39,426 nucleotides of DNA. It comes from Bacteroidales bacterium. Its GTDB lineage: Bacteria; Bacteroidota; Bacteroidia; Bacteroidales; ML635J-15. Of the stretch, positions 1 through 8,088 are shown one piece after another; within the stretch, counting starts at the first letter, position 1; the number at the start of each line of letters is the position of its first letter. The position numbers and the translations under genes are program-made. Under the pieces are notes generated by a model. It was given only the letters and a program-made list of their open reading frames with translations. It was not told where the DNA came from and searched no databases. Where the stretch lies: contig JAFZLK010000087.1 in assembly GCA_017551515.1 (NCBI GenBank), positions 1 through 39,426 of the forward strand, read 5' to 3'.

Positions 1-1
1 C

Positions 2-76
2 ATCACGTTTATTGTGTCGGTGGCATTGACCTGGCTTACGTTGAAGACTAAGTTTGGCAGAGCGTTGATAGGATAA
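2..76 (+). CDS. Possible C-terminal end of an unidentified membrane protein (partial)
   Basis: Frame 2 is open from the window edge to a TAA at 74-76. It encodes about 24 residues: a hydrophobic stretch (ITFIVSVALTWLTL) followed by the basic tail KTKFGRALIG. A membrane helix with a short cytoplasmic tail would fit. Frame 1 (open to 51) and one antisense frame are also open here, so the frame choice is a guess. If real, the gene runs towards pyrI and converges with it. No function can be given. Confidence 0.3.
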   Translation: MTFIVSVALTWLTLKTKFGRALIG

Positions 77-131
77 AAAACAAAAAGCCTTGCATACGCA
101 AAGCCTTTGTTTGTAATATGAAAATATCCTG

Positions 132-587
132 TTAGATAATCTCAATATTGTCTTCCCATGTAATTTTTTCGCAGTAGCGGCATTTAAGACCTATTTTTCC
201 ATCTTTCTTTACTACTGTGAACTTTGTTGAAACCTTTTCGTGGTTGGTTATGCACTTGGGGTTGAAGCATTTTACAAAGCCTTCAATCTTTTCGGGAAGC
301 TGAACCTGACGCTTGTCGACAACCTTGAAGTCCTTGATAATGTTGATTACTGCCTTTGGGTCAATGAGTGCGATTTTGTTAGCATCGTCGTCGCTTGGGT
401 ACTTGTCGGCAATCTTTATGATAGCCTTGGTTCCGTACTTCTTGCTTGGCAGGTTGTTGCCGAAGAAAACCGGTGTGTCAAAGTTTTCTATTCCAATGAT
501 TGACAATATCTTGTATAATTTGTCGGCTTGTATGTGGTCGATAACGGTTCCGTTTTCGATAGCCTTTACTGTTAATTCTTCTTTCAT
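132..587 (-). CDS. pyrI: Aspartate carbamoyltransferase regulatory chain PyrI
   Basis: Regulatory subunit of aspartate transcarbamoylase, which binds nucleotide effectors and holds the catalytic trimers together. The 151-aa length is usual for the family. The N-terminal allosteric domain has the GTVIDHI segment (residues 13-19) and GNNLPS (43-48). The C-terminal zinc domain has all four cysteines, C107-x4-C112 and C136-x2-C139, the latter in KCRYCEK. The ATG at 585-587 follows the pyrB stop by 11 bases, so the two are one transcript and are probably made in matched amounts. No Shine-Dalgarno site is seen, as is usual in Bacteroidota. The protein is intact with no missing key residue. Confidence 0.97.
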   Translation of the reverse strand: MKEELTVKAIENGTVIDHIQADKLYKILSIIGIENFDTPVFFGNNLPSKKYGTKAIIKIADKYPSDDDANKIALIDPKAVINIIKDFKVVDKRQVQLPEKIEGFVKCFNPKCITNHEKVSTKFTVVKKDGKIGLKCRYCEKITWEDNIEII

Positions 588-598
588 GACTTTACAAT

Positions 599-1510
599 TT
601 ATTTAAGACCTAAAATAAGTGCTATGATAGCCATTCTTGTGTAAACTCCGTTTTCTGCCTGTTCGAAGTAGTATGCCTTCGGGTTAGCATCAACGTCAAC
701 GTCAATTTCGTTTACGCGTGGCAGTGGGTGCAATACTCTCATATTGTCCTTTGTGCCGTCCAACATCTTGTTCTTGAGGACATAAACGTTCTTAACCTTT
801 TCGTATTCGAGCAAGTCGGAGAAACGTTCGCGCTGTACGCGGGTAACATATACTATGTCTGCGTCCTTGATGTTTGGTTCAAGTTCTTCGTACTCGTTGT
901 ACTTAATGCCCTTTGAATCCAAATAGTCCTTGTATTCCTGCGGCATTCTAAGGCTTGCAGGCGAAATGAAGTTGAAGGTCGGGTTGAATTCCGACATTGC
1001 CATTAGCAAAGAGTGAACTGTACGACCGTACTTGAGGTCGCCGACCAAGCAGAGTTTGAGGTTTTCGAGAGTACCCTGCGTTTTGTATATCGAATACAAA
1101 TCGAGGAGGCACTGTGTCGGGTGCTGGTTTGAACCGTCGCCGGCGTTAATAATAGGTACGCGTGAGATTTCGCTTGCATAACGTGCACTTCCTTCAATCG
1201 GGTGGCGCATAACAATAAGGTCGGCGTACTTGCTGATGGTCATAATGGTGTCGTTGAACGATTCACCTTTTGCTTGACTGGTGTTAGTTGCTTCGCTGAA
1301 ACCTATTACTCTGCCGCCCAGACGTTGGATTGCAGTCTCGAAGCTAAGGCGAGTACGTGTTGACGGTTCGAAGAACAACGATGCCACGACATAGTTGTCC
1401 AACAATTTCTGGTTGGGGTTCTTCTCAAATTCTGCTGCGACTTCAAGGATGCGGAAATATTCCTCCTTTGTGTAGTCGTTGATGGAAATTAAACTCTTGT
1501 TTTTCATCAT
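599..1510 (-). CDS. pyrB: Aspartate carbamoyltransferase catalytic chain PyrB
   Basis: Condenses carbamoyl phosphate with L-aspartate to N-carbamoyl-aspartate, the first committed step of pyrimidine synthesis, in the cytoplasm. At 303 aa it is full length. The carbamoyl-phosphate loop STRTR is at residues 50-54 within [14 protein letters not shown]. The mobile lysine lies in SQAKGES (K81), MRHP is at 101-104 and [10 protein letters not shown] at 124-133. The aspartate-binding HPLPRVNEI lies near the C-terminus. Two ATGs are adjacent (MMKN), so the start is either 1510 or 1507. pyrI follows directly. I saw no exact TAnnTTTG promoter in the short gap upstream, where the terminator of the previous gene lies. 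Confidence 0.97.
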   Translation of the reverse strand: MMKNKSLISINDYTKEEYFRILEVAAEFEKNPNQKLLDNYVVASLFFEPSTRTRLSFETAIQRLGGRVIGFSEATNTSQAKGESFNDTIMTISKYADLIVMRHPIEGSARYASEISRVPIINAGDGSNQHPTQCLLDLYSIYKTQGTLENLKLCLVGDLKYGRTVHSLLMAMSEFNPTFNFISPASLRMPQEYKDYLDSKGIKYNEYEELEPNIKDADIVYVTRVQRERFSDLLEYEKVKNVYVLKNKMLDGTKDNMRVLHPLPRVNEIDVDVDANPKAYYFEQAENGVYTRMAIIALILGLK

Positions 1511-1550
1511 CTTTGCTATTTATATTTTTCTATTCTTCGTTTCAAATCAA

Positions 1551-1582
1551 AAAAAAAACCGAAAGGAAAAACTTTCGGTTTT
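1551..1582 (-). terminator. Rho-independent terminator of the FKBP gene at 1590-2279
   Basis: The stem ACCGAAAG (1558-1565) pairs with CTTTCGGT (1572-1579) around a 6-base loop. It extends through flanking A/T pairs and is followed on the minus strand by a run of T (the A tract at 1550-1557). It starts 8 bases past the stop codon at 1590 and separates that gene from pyrB. Confidence 0.85.
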
Positions 1583-1589
1583 AAAAAAA

Positions 1590-2279
1590 TCATTTCTTAA
1601 CAATTTCAATCAGTTCAACATCAAAAATTACTGTTGAATAAGGTTCTACCGTCTGGTAGCCAGTTTCACCAAATGCCAGATAATATGGTATGAAGAACTT
1701 GTATTTCGCTTTTGGCGTCATCAGCAGAATTCCTTCTGCTAATCCGCGAGGCAAACTCAAAAGGTTGTTTTCTGAAGGAGTATCGCCTGTGCTACCGAAC
1801 AGAGTGCCGTCAATTTTCCTGCCTTCGAACTTTATTACAACATTGTCGGAAACAGATGGGTGAGCAGAACCGTCACCTTCTTCTATTACTTTGTATTGCA
1901 ATCCGCTTGTAGTTTGCATTATGCCAGTGTTCTTGAGGTTTTCCGACATGAAATCCTCGCCAGCCTTTTTTATTCCGCTGTATTTGATGTCCAATATCTG
2001 GCGAGAATAGATGTTCATTGCTTCGGTGGCTTCATCTTGCGTGAGCAGGGCAGTATCGTGCTTCATCACATCAATAATGCCGTTGAGCGTAAGTTCTCGG
2101 TTGAGTAGGGTGTCCATTTGCTCGTCAAGGTATTGCTGTGCGAGGATTACGCCCATTGCGTAGCTAGCCGAATCCTTGAGGTTTGTGAGTTGGGAAGTCG
2201 CTGGTTGGCTCTGTCTTTCGCAAGATGCTGAAAACAGGACTGTTGCAACGACTATTAATGTAAAAAATACTTTACGCAT
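1590..2279 (-). CDS. FkpA/Mip-like FKBP-type peptidyl-prolyl isomerase lipoprotein with degenerate active site
   Basis: 229 aa. The signal peptide ends in the lipobox FSASC (C20), so this is a predicted lipoprotein of the periplasm or outer membrane. Residues 30-120 resemble the helical dimerisation domain of FkpA/Mip proteins, with the paralog-shared start LKDSASYAMG. Residues 126-227 are an FKBP fold ending FDVELIEI. Compared with the two paralogs at 3950 and 4669, active-site positions have changed: VHY became IKF, FDSS became FGST, and the GW pair became GL (178-181). Isomerase activity may be weak or lost, leaving a chaperone role; that is inference. The ATG lies about 13 bases after the predicted transcription start, and a hairpin terminator follows the stop. 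Confidence 0.85.
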   Translation of the reverse strand: MRKVFFTLIVVATVLFSASCERQSQPATSQLTNLKDSASYAMGVILAQQYLDEQMDTLLNRELTLNGIIDVMKHDTALLTQDEATEAMNIYSRQILDIKYSGIKKAGEDFMSENLKNTGIMQTTSGLQYKVIEEGDGSAHPSVSDNVVIKFEGRKIDGTLFGSTGDTPSENNLLSLPRGLAEGILLMTPKAKYKFFIPYYLAFGETGYQTVEPYSTVIFDVELIEIVKK

Positions 2280-2298
2280 TTTGTTTTTGTTTCGTTTG

Positions 2299-2331
2299 CA
2301 AAATTAATTCAATTATCAATCTTTCGACAAA
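2299..2331 (-). promoter_or_regulatory. Bacteroidota-type promoter for the FKBP gene 1590-2279
   Basis: The -7 element TAATTTTG lies at 2299-2306 on the minus strand and a -33 element TTTG at 2328-2331. They are 21 bases apart, within the usual Bacteroidota spacing. The predicted start near 2292 gives a leader of about 13 bases. Confidence 0.65.
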
Positions 2332-2359
2332 ATGAGTTTGTATTTTTATTAACAATTAA

Positions 2360-2392
2360 AAAAAAAGCCTACTGTTTGTGCAGCAGGCTTTT
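2360..2392 (-). terminator. Terminator after the TonB_C-domain protein
   Basis: AAAAAGCCT (2362-2370) pairs with AGGCTTTT (2385-2392), with further CTG/CAG pairing inside. An A tract upstream on the plus strand gives a T run in the minus-strand transcript. It lies about 22 bases after the stop at 2415. Confidence 0.8.
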
Positions 2393-2414
2393 ACATTGAA
2401 TTTTGTCACTTTTT

Positions 2415-2816
2415 TTACTTGGTGAAGTTGCAATTGACCTGATAGTCCATAGCAACAGCTTTGCCACCCTTCATGGCAGGTGTCCAGCCTTTCATTTTGC
2501 TTACGACCTTTACTGCTTCTGCGTCAAGATTTGGTTCGAGGCTCTTTACAACCTTCACATTTGATACTGTGCCATCGGTGCCAACGGTGAATTTTACTGT
2601 AACATCGCCTTCCTTGCCACTCTTAATTGCTGCCATAGGGTAGTCGATATTTTTGTGTATGAATGTATTGACTCCGTTTATTCCGCCCGGATACATTGCG
2701 CACTTGTCAAATCCGCTAGCTACGGTCGATTTTACTTCCATTAATTCTTTCTTGTCCTGTGCAAAGCCTGCGAAAGTGATGCAAGCCATAAGAATTGCGA
2801 AAATGTACTTCTTCAT
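2415..2816 (-). CDS. Secreted TonB_C-domain protein (energy-transducer C-terminal domain only)
   Basis: 133 aa. The signal peptide has a typical cleavage site (FAGFA then QDKK). Residues 50-133 match the TonB C-terminal domain, with YPMAAIKSGKEGDV, FTVGTDGTVSNVKVVKS, LDAEAVKVV and W-x-PA. Unlike a true TonB it has no uncleaved N-terminal membrane anchor and no Pro-rich spacer, so it cannot couple to ExbB/ExbD in the usual way. It is more likely a periplasmic binding or structural protein. It lies 29 bases downstream of the envelope protein at 2846-3727, probably in the same transcript. Two cysteines (C39 and C130) in the mature part could form a disulfide. Function unknown. Confidence 0.8.
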   Translation of the reverse strand: MKKYIFAILMACITFAGFAQDKKELMEVKSTVASGFDKCAMYPGGINGVNTFIHKNIDYPMAAIKSGKEGDVTVKFTVGTDGTVSNVKVVKSLEPNLDAEAVKVVSKMKGWTPAMKGGKAVAMDYQVNCNFTK

Positions 2817-2845
2817 AATTTTAAAATTTATCGGTTAAAATAAAA

Positions 2846-3727
2846 CTATTCGTATTTTTTGCCAGATTCAGTTGTAGTGGTATTTAGGCTTGGGTATTTG
2901 TCCAAGCGTTTGCTCTTCCAGCGGAAACCAATGGTTGCCATTGCGTATATGTCTTTTTTCCAAGAACCTGTATCGTATGAGTTGTAACCAATTTCTGGCT
3001 TTATGTACAATAGGAATCTAGGATGTCCTACTTCAAGGCAAATTCCTACAGCACCGAAGAACGGGGTCTTTGTGTTGGCTGTTCCGTCGTCTTTTGCTGC
3101 AGATTTTCCAACATCAAATGAACCGACTTTAAGTCCTGCTGTAAAGTTTATAGGACTGCGCTTGAATAAAGTCCATTCGTATGTAAAGTAAACTTTGTTG
3201 AGATTACAGTTCGATTTGCCCCAAGTGCCAATAACAGTTCCTAAATTCTCCAATGTGAGCATCAGTTCCTTGTCGCCACCAATACCAAGACGGTGATGCT
3301 TGAATTGTACCATGACTTCAAATTCAAGACCTATCATTGCTCCAGTACCGACAATGTTCGACGAAACTGTTGCACCTGCGTTTATACCGCCGCCAATGAT
3401 GAAATGGTCAAGGGTAAAGTCGGATGTTTTTGCTGTAATAGTTGTGTCTGTTGTCGGGGCATCCGTTGTAGAACGGTAGCTTGTTGAACTCGAAGACGAA
3501 TTCGTGCTAGTTGTTCCTGTTTGACTTGTGCTAGGTTCTCCCTTTGTAGCCGTAGAACCATTATTGTCCCCATTTGAATTTGACGAAGAACTTTTTGCTG
3601 TCGATGTTGTCGTCGTTGTACCATTGCTGCCCGAATTTGATGCAGCTTTCTTGGTTACTGTTGTCTGTGCAAAGATGATTCCTACCGAAAATAGTACAAT
3701 GCAAATTACAGATAATAACTTTCTCAT
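2846..3727 (-). CDS. Envelope protein with Ser/Thr-rich linker and beta-rich C-terminal domain
   Basis: 293 aa, not recognised as a named family. There is a signal peptide (MRKLLSVICIVLFSVGIIFAQ). Residues 25-95 are a low-complexity tract of Ser, Thr, Asn and Gly. Residues 105-275 alternate polar and hydrophobic residues with repeated aromatic ends (HFIIGGGINAG, FLLYIKPEIGYNSY, YAMATIGFRWKSK), as in outer-membrane beta-barrel proteins. The tail is charged and Thr-rich. A small barrel or surface protein held away from the membrane by a flexible linker is a reasonable inference. It is the first gene of a pair with the TonB_C protein, with a promoter candidate at 3857-3890 and a leader of about 120 bases. 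Confidence 0.6.
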   Translation of the reverse strand: MRKLLSVICIVLFSVGIIFAQTTVTKKAASNSGSNGTTTTTSTAKSSSSNSNGDNNGSTATKGEPSTSQTGTTSTNSSSSSTSYRSTTDAPTTDTTITAKTSDFTLDHFIIGGGINAGATVSSNIVGTGAMIGLEFEVMVQFKHHRLGIGGDKELMLTLENLGTVIGTWGKSNCNLNKVYFTYEWTLFKRSPINFTAGLKVGSFDVGKSAAKDDGTANTKTPFFGAVGICLEVGHPRFLLYIKPEIGYNSYDTGSWKKDIYAMATIGFRWKSKRLDKYPSLNTTTTESGKKYE

Positions 3728-3856
3728 ATTTCTTTATATAGACTCCTAATTACAATTAACTTATATTTACTTTGCAATTTAATGCACGGAGTCTGTTTAT
3801 GCATAAAATTGCGAAAGCGAAAAGGCACATTACAATTATGATGCCATAATTTTTTG

Positions 3857-3890
3857 CAAAGGTAATAGTATTTTTTGAATTTAATGCAAA
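3857..3890 (-). promoter_or_regulatory. Candidate promoter for 2846-3727
   Basis: On the minus strand TACCTTTG (3857-3864) matches the -7 element TAnnTTTG, and TTTG (3887-3890) lies 22 bases upstream as a -33 element. The predicted leader is long, about 120 bases, and AT-rich. Confidence 0.45.
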
Positions 3891-3920
3891 TCACTTGTTA
3901 TTCAATGAGTTTTTGTACAT

Positions 3921-3945
3921 AAAAAAAGCCGAATTTCTTCGGCTT
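3921..3945 (-). terminator. Terminator of the tandem FKBP operon
   Basis: AAGCCGAA (3926-3933) pairs with TTCGGCTT (3938-3945) around a 4-base loop. The A tract at 3921-3927 becomes the T run on the minus strand. The hairpin begins 5 bases after the stop at 3950. Confidence 0.9.
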
Positions 3946-3949
3946 ATTT

Positions 3950-4651
3950 CTATTTTATTTCCAAAAGTTCCACATCGAAAATCAGAGCTGAGTAAGGTTT
4001 GATGTCCTGACCAGCTCCGCGTTCGCCATATCCTAGTTGATAGGGGATATATAGTTTGTATTTCGAACCTACGCTCATAAGTTGCAAGCCTTCAGTCCAG
4101 CCTGCAATTACACGGTTGAGAGGAAATTCTGCCGGTTCTCCACGGTCGTAAGAACTGTCGAATACATTGCCGTCAATGGTCGTCCCTCTGTAGTGAACCC
4201 TTACAACATCGGTAGCGGCAGGTTTCTTTCCTTTGCCTTCGGTGATTACTTCGTATTGCAATCCACTTTCGGTGGTCTTAACTTCTGGACGCTTGGCGTT
4301 TTCGGCGAGGAAGTTTTCTCCTTCAGCCTTTATGCTTTCGTATTGCTTGGCTTGTTCTTTCTGCTGTTCTTCCTGCTTTTTTGCGAAGAATTTATTTATA
4401 ATTTCTTCTTCCTGTTCCTTTGTCAATATTTCTTTGCCGTTCATTTTGTCGGCAAAACCATTCATCATGATGGTAGAATCGGTGCTATTGTTGAGCTGAT
4501 TGCCAAGATAAATGTCGTATAGGCTTATTCCAACTGCATAGCTGAGTGAGTCTTCGAAGGTTTTCAGTTCTACTTTTGCACTTTCCTTGTTGCACGAAAC
4601 CATTGCCAAAGATGCAACGGTAGCAAACAATATTACGCTTATCTTTTTCAT
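3950..4651 (-). CDS. FkpA/Mip-like FKBP peptidyl-prolyl isomerase lipoprotein
   Basis: 233 aa. The lipobox MVSC (C20) predicts a lipoprotein of the periplasm or outer membrane. Residues 28-120 are the helical dimerisation arm, with a Gln/Glu/Lys-rich coiled segment at 78-110. Residues 128-233 are a full FKBP domain with VHYRG (152-156), FDSSYDRG (164-171), [10 protein letters not shown] (183-192), [13 protein letters not shown] (200-212) and FDVELLEI. The aromatic active-site residues are all present. The likely role is cis-trans prolyl isomerisation and chaperoning of exported proteins. It lies 17 bases after the paralog at 4669-5352 and shares its transcript; the two FKBP domains are nearly identical, so this is a local duplication. 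Confidence 0.92.
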   Translation of the reverse strand: MKKISVILFATVASLAMVSCNKESAKVELKTFEDSLSYAVGISLYDIYLGNQLNNSTDSTIMMNGFADKMNGKEILTKEQEEEIINKFFAKKQEEQQKEQAKQYESIKAEGENFLAENAKRPEVKTTESGLQYEVITEGKGKKPAATDVVRVHYRGTTIDGNVFDSSYDRGEPAEFPLNRVIAGWTEGLQLMSVGSKYKLYIPYQLGYGERGAGQDIKPYSALIFDVELLEIK

Positions 4652-4668
4652 CTTATACCTATTAAATG

Positions 4669-5352
4669 TTATTTCTTAATTTCAAGTAGTTCGACTTCGA
4701 AAATCAATGTTTCGAATGGCTTTATGTCTTGACCTGCACCGCGTTCGCCGTAAGCGAGGTTGTAGGGGATATAGAATTTGTACTTCGAGCCTACGCTCAT
4801 GAGTTGCAGACCTTCGGTCCATCCGGAGATTACACGGTTAAGTGGAAATTCTGCAGGTGTGCCACGGTCGTATGAGCTGTCGAAAACCTTACCTGCTATG
4901 GTTGTCCCTTTGTAGTGAACCTTTACCGTGTTGGTGGCAATTGGCTTTTCGCCAGAGCCTTCGGTGATGACTTCGTATTGCAATCCGCTTTCGGTGGTCT
5001 TAACTTCTTTGCGCTTTGCATTTTCGGCGAGGAACTTTTCACCTTCTTCAATCTTTTCCTTGTTTTCTTCCTTTTGCTTCTTGGTGAAGAAAGCTTCGAG
5101 GGTTGTTTCGTACTGGTTGTGATCCAATGCCGATTTTCCGTTGATTTCATCTTCGAGACCTTGCTTTACAAGTTCGAGGTTGATGTTTGTAAGGTTTCCC
5201 TGAGAGAGAGCCTGTCCGAACTGCATTCCGATTGCGTATGCTGCGGAATCTTCCAATGTTTTCAATTCAATTTTCACTTTCTTTTGAGATTTGCATGGCA
5301 TTGCTACTGCGAGCACGAGAGCCATAGTTAATAATAATGATAATTTACGCAT
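4669..5352 (-). CDS. FkpA/Mip-like FKBP peptidyl-prolyl isomerase, exported
   Basis: 227 aa, first gene of the tandem FKBP pair. The signal peptide ends VAMPC-KSQ. Cys20 stands where the lipidated Cys would be, but the preceding MP fits the lipobox poorly, so lipidation is uncertain. The helical dimerisation region is at 28-120. The FKBP domain follows with [44 protein letters not shown] and FEVELLEI, all active-site residues in place. It probably acts on folding proteins in the periplasm together with its downstream twin. No exact TAnnTTTG promoter was found in the 350 bases upstream; a TAAATTTTG at 5359-5367 is one base too long. Confidence 0.92.
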   Translation of the reverse strand: MRKLSLLLTMALVLAVAMPCKSQKKVKIELKTLEDSAAYAIGMQFGQALSQGNLTNINLELVKQGLEDEINGKSALDHNQYETTLEAFFTKKQKEENKEKIEEGEKFLAENAKRKEVKTTESGLQYEVITEGSGEKPIATNTVKVHYKGTTIAGKVFDSSYDRGTPAEFPLNRVISGWTEGLQLMSVGSKYKFYIPYNLAYGERGAGQDIKPFETLIFEVELLEIKK

Positions 5353-5705
5353 AGTTTACAAAATTTAAGATTGCAAAGAAACAAAATTTTGGCGAGACAG
5401 AGAAGGTTGTATGCGATTTTTTTATTGGCTTGACATTTATATATAATAATGTATAGGGAAGCAGTTGCGTAAAGTGCACAATGTGTGGAAATGTTGACAT
5501 GATGTCATTGTTTTCTTTTATAAATATGACAATTTGACATAAAACAAACGTTTGTTATTGCTTTGTTAAGTCATTGGTAATCATGGAGTATAAATAAAAT
5601 GTAAAAAAATTATTGCATATTGAAAATAAGGTTGTAGTTTTGCAAAGTCATTTCGTTAGAATTTTCCGTTCTAATTCAATTAGACAATATTAAAATTTTA
5701 ACAAA
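5353..5705. promoter_or_regulatory. 353-base divergent intergenic region with operator-like palindromes
   Basis: AT-rich and without a gene. It separates the minus-strand FKBP operon from the plus-strand nuclease gene. It holds TGACAT-G-ATGTCA (5495-5507), two more TGACAT half-sites (5431-5436 and 5535-5540), a perfect 14-bp palindrome AACAAACGTTTGTT (5543-5556), and a promoter for the right-hand gene at 5611-5642. The palindromes lie about 60-120 bases before that promoter. A regulator binding here is plausible but not shown. Confidence 0.5.
5611..5642 (+). promoter_or_regulatory. Candidate promoter for the 713-aa nuclease-like gene
   Basis: TAGTTTTG (5635-5642) fits the -7 element. TATTG (5611-5615), 19 bases upstream, is a near match to the -33 element. 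The leader would be about 57 bases. Confidence 0.5.
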
Positions 5706-7847
5706 ATGACGAATAATAAAAATCAAAAAAGGTCTATAGGTTTTGAAGACCGGAAGGCAGAAAAGTATGGTAGTCTCCATGCTTTGGTTGTTTGTGAAAT
5801 AAAATCAAGTAAAGAAAGATTGCAGAAAGATGTTGACCAAAAACTTGAAGATTATTTTTGTAACCTTCAAGGTGGTACTACATTGGAGAGGCTATGTAAT
5901 GCATTGTCTGATGAAGTATATTGGTTGACAACAAATGATCTCAATAGGAATTATAGCCCTAATGTTGCGACAAGGCACTATGGCTATTTTATTCATGCGT
6001 TACTTATGCATAAATCAGTAAAGGACATAATAGTAACTGACGTTGATGCTTTTAATGAATGTTTCATGGCAACGACACCGTCTTTGTTCCCTGAAGGAAA
6101 TTCATTGGCTGATTATTTGAAGTTTATGAGTGATGTATATGAACCATATTTTTTTGAAGAAAGTATCATTCCTGTGAAGAAATCGGATGGTAGCTTGCAT
6201 TTGTTTCAAAAGCCATTGGATTTTTACCATAATTGGTTTAATAGTTCTCGTCCTAAGATATTGCTAACAATTTTAAAGGCTTGTGCATATCATAAATTGA
6301 ATGTTCAAAAAGAAAAATTTGCTGACGATGAAAATTATAAGTCGTTATTAAAAGTCGTTGAAGATAATAAAGATGATATGAGTGAATCGTTAGAAAATCC
6401 AGCAACAGGATATTTGTTGGAAATAATGAAATTGTCAGAATTTAAGTATAAATTGAAATCTGGGAAGATGTTGCCGTATGAGGATTTGTTCGCTCCAATA
6501 AGACATATTTCCATAGGACAAAGATTGCCTTATGTAAAGTTAATAGATTGCTTGCCAAAAGGTTGTGATATGAAGCAGATGTACGAGATTATGGTCAAAA
6601 GTGAAGGACATTGGCCTTTGTATGTATTGGATAAAAAGAAGTATGAGTCAATGGTCCACTTTGATCATTGGGCTGATTTTGAGGATTTTTGTGATGTTTT
6701 TGCTTATAATGCGGTAGATGGAGGTTCGTATAGTTATAATTTAAAACCATTTGTCAAAATAGGAGATATTGTGTTGTGTCCATCTTCAATTCTGTCCAAA
6801 TACGATTCGGTATATGGTTTTGTTAATGCTTTCAATATCAATGTTACAAATGAGCAGAATGATAAGCAACGTATGCGTTCTCATAAACTGGAGGAGCAAC
6901 TATATAAAAGATTGCAGAAAGTTAAATGTGAAACAATTCCTTTATATGATGAAAATGACACAAAAGGAGATGTGGATATTTTATCGTTAGGTACTAACGA
7001 TGTTCTTCTTGTCCAGATAAAGAAACAGAATTTTACTGGTGATTCAATAAAGAGATATGCCGATAGGATACGGTTGGACGAAAAGGCTGCGCAACAATTA
7101 AATGATTTTGAGCGTGCGCATCCAGAAATTTGTGGCAATAATAAGTGTGTTACAAAATTGATTGTGTCTTCGTTTGATGATTGTGGGACGGTTATTGATG
7201 GTTGCTATAAGGTTAGTTATGTCGAATTGTTTTTTTTGTATGATTTTCTATGTAGGCTGTATAAGCTCGATATGTATGAAAGTTTGTCTCAGTTTATAAA
7301 AGTTGTGCTATCCGAAAAACCGATTCGCATTTTTATTGAAAATTTAAAACATAATCCTACATCTTTTTTATGGAAAGAATTAGGTAAGACATTGCCGATT
7401 GTTAATCCTCGGTTTTATGATAGGATAATAAGTTCGGGCAAGGATTATTCAGAACAAAAAGAAGATTTGAAGTTTGCATTAGATATTTCTACTGGGAACG
7501 AAAGGTTAAAAAACATTAATGCCATAAGAGATTTGCTTGATGAGTATCCTGATGATTATATGTTGTGGGATTTGTTGCGGGCTTACCTTATGTCCATTGA
7601 GGACTTTAGTGGAGCAGAGCGATGTATAAAAAAAATACTTGAAATATTACCAGATGAACCCTGCATTATGAGAACATTATACAATCTTTATACACAGTCA
7701 AATTGGTATTTCCAAGCAGATGAGCAACTTAAAGCATATATTAAGAAAGCGGCTAAAAAGATTAATGATCGATTTAACGAATTATATTGGTTCCTGGATG
7801 GCGAAATTTACATTAAGATGCCTCTTAAAAAGTCTCCATTAATGTAA
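5706..7847 (+). CDS. Large protein with Mrr-like QxK PD-(D/E)XK nuclease signature and TPR-like C-terminus
   Basis: 713 aa, family not recognised. Residues 388-490 carry a restriction-endonuclease-like core: a helix with E396/E397 (KLEEQLYKRL), GDVDIL with D422/D424, then strand VLLVQIKKQ with Q437-x-K439. A D...QxK arrangement is known from Mrr-type nucleases. The N-terminal 380 residues are mixed and unassigned. Residues 610-690 look like TPR helices (YMLWDLLRAYLMSIEDFSGA, then CIKKILEILPDEP). There is no signal peptide or membrane helix, so it is presumably cytoplasmic. Codons are visibly more A/T-ending than in the flanking housekeeping genes, suggesting acquisition. A role in DNA processing or phage defence is inference only. 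A frame open beyond its stop (7829-8068) raises the possibility of a longer ancestral protein. Confidence 0.75.
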   Translation: MTNNKNQKRSIGFEDRKAEKYGSLHALVVCEIKSSKERLQKDVDQKLEDYFCNLQGGTTLERLCNALSDEVYWLTTNDLNRNYSPNVATRHYGYFIHALLMHKSVKDIIVTDVDAFNECFMATTPSLFPEGNSLADYLKFMSDVYEPYFFEESIIPVKKSDGSLHLFQKPLDFYHNWFNSSRPKILLTILKACAYHKLNVQKEKFADDENYKSLLKVVEDNKDDMSESLENPATGYLLEIMKLSEFKYKLKSGKMLPYEDLFAPIRHISIGQRLPYVKLIDCLPKGCDMKQMYEIMVKSEGHWPLYVLDKKKYESMVHFDHWADFEDFCDVFAYNAVDGGSYSYNLKPFVKIGDIVLCPSSILSKYDSVYGFVNAFNINVTNEQNDKQRMRSHKLEEQLYKRLQKVKCETIPLYDENDTKGDVDILSLGTNDVLLVQIKKQNFTGDSIKRYADRIRLDEKAAQQLNDFERAHPEICGNNKCVTKLIVSSFDDCGTVIDGCYKVSYVELFFLYDFLCRLYKLDMYESLSQFIKVVLSEKPIRIFIENLKHNPTSFLWKELGKTLPIVNPRFYDRIISSGKDYSEQKEDLKFALDISTGNERLKNINAIRDLLDEYPDDYMLWDLLRAYLMSIEDFSGAERCIKKILEILPDEPCIMRTLYNLYTQSNWYFQADEQLKAYIKKAAKKINDRFNELYWFLDGEIYIKMPLKKSPLM

Positions 7848-7924
7848 AAGTTTTAGTAGTTACAAAGGTAAAAAGTAAAGGAACACGAAACAATCAAAGG
7901 TCGGATGTACATAATCCATACACA

Positions 7925-8068
7925 ATGGATTATATTCTTGACCACAAGAACACAATCAGGCAGTTGCAGAGAATTGTAGATAGGACACCTGAGCAAGAAG
8001 AAAGATTGCGGGAGGTACAGAGAGAATTGTCAAGTGCATTTGTATTGCAATCTAGTAGTAATAATTAA
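7925..8068 (+). CDS. Micro-ORF, 47 aa, charged helical; frame open from 7829
   Basis: From the ATG at 7925 it encodes MDYILDHKNTIRQLQRIV, then a Glu/Arg-rich helix and a Ser/Asn tail. The same frame is open back to 7829 without an ATG; the upstream part reads SKGTRNNQRSDVHNPYT and looks like protein. Two explanations fit: a non-ATG start, or a one-base slip at the A5 run 7827-7831 that would fuse this tail to the preceding 713-aa protein. The stop is followed 20 bases later by the next micro-ORF. Function unknown. Confidence 0.45.
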   Translation: MDYILDHKNTIRQLQRIVDRTPEQEERLREVQRELSSAFVLQSSSNN

Positions 8069-8088
8069 AGCTAGAAAGGAGGTTAAAA

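Noticed and set aside
77..112. Possible terminator between the edge fragment and pyrI
   Set aside because: AAAGCCTT occurs twice in direct, not inverted, orientation; only TTGC/GCAA can pair.
2..131. Antisense frame reading NALPNLVFNVSQVNATDT
   Set aside because: Looks protein-like but has no start codon downstream of pyrI and cannot be judged at the window edge.
5430..5447. TTGACA and TATAAT as an E. coli-type promoter
   Set aside because: The two boxes are only 6 bases apart, and Bacteroidota use a different consensus.
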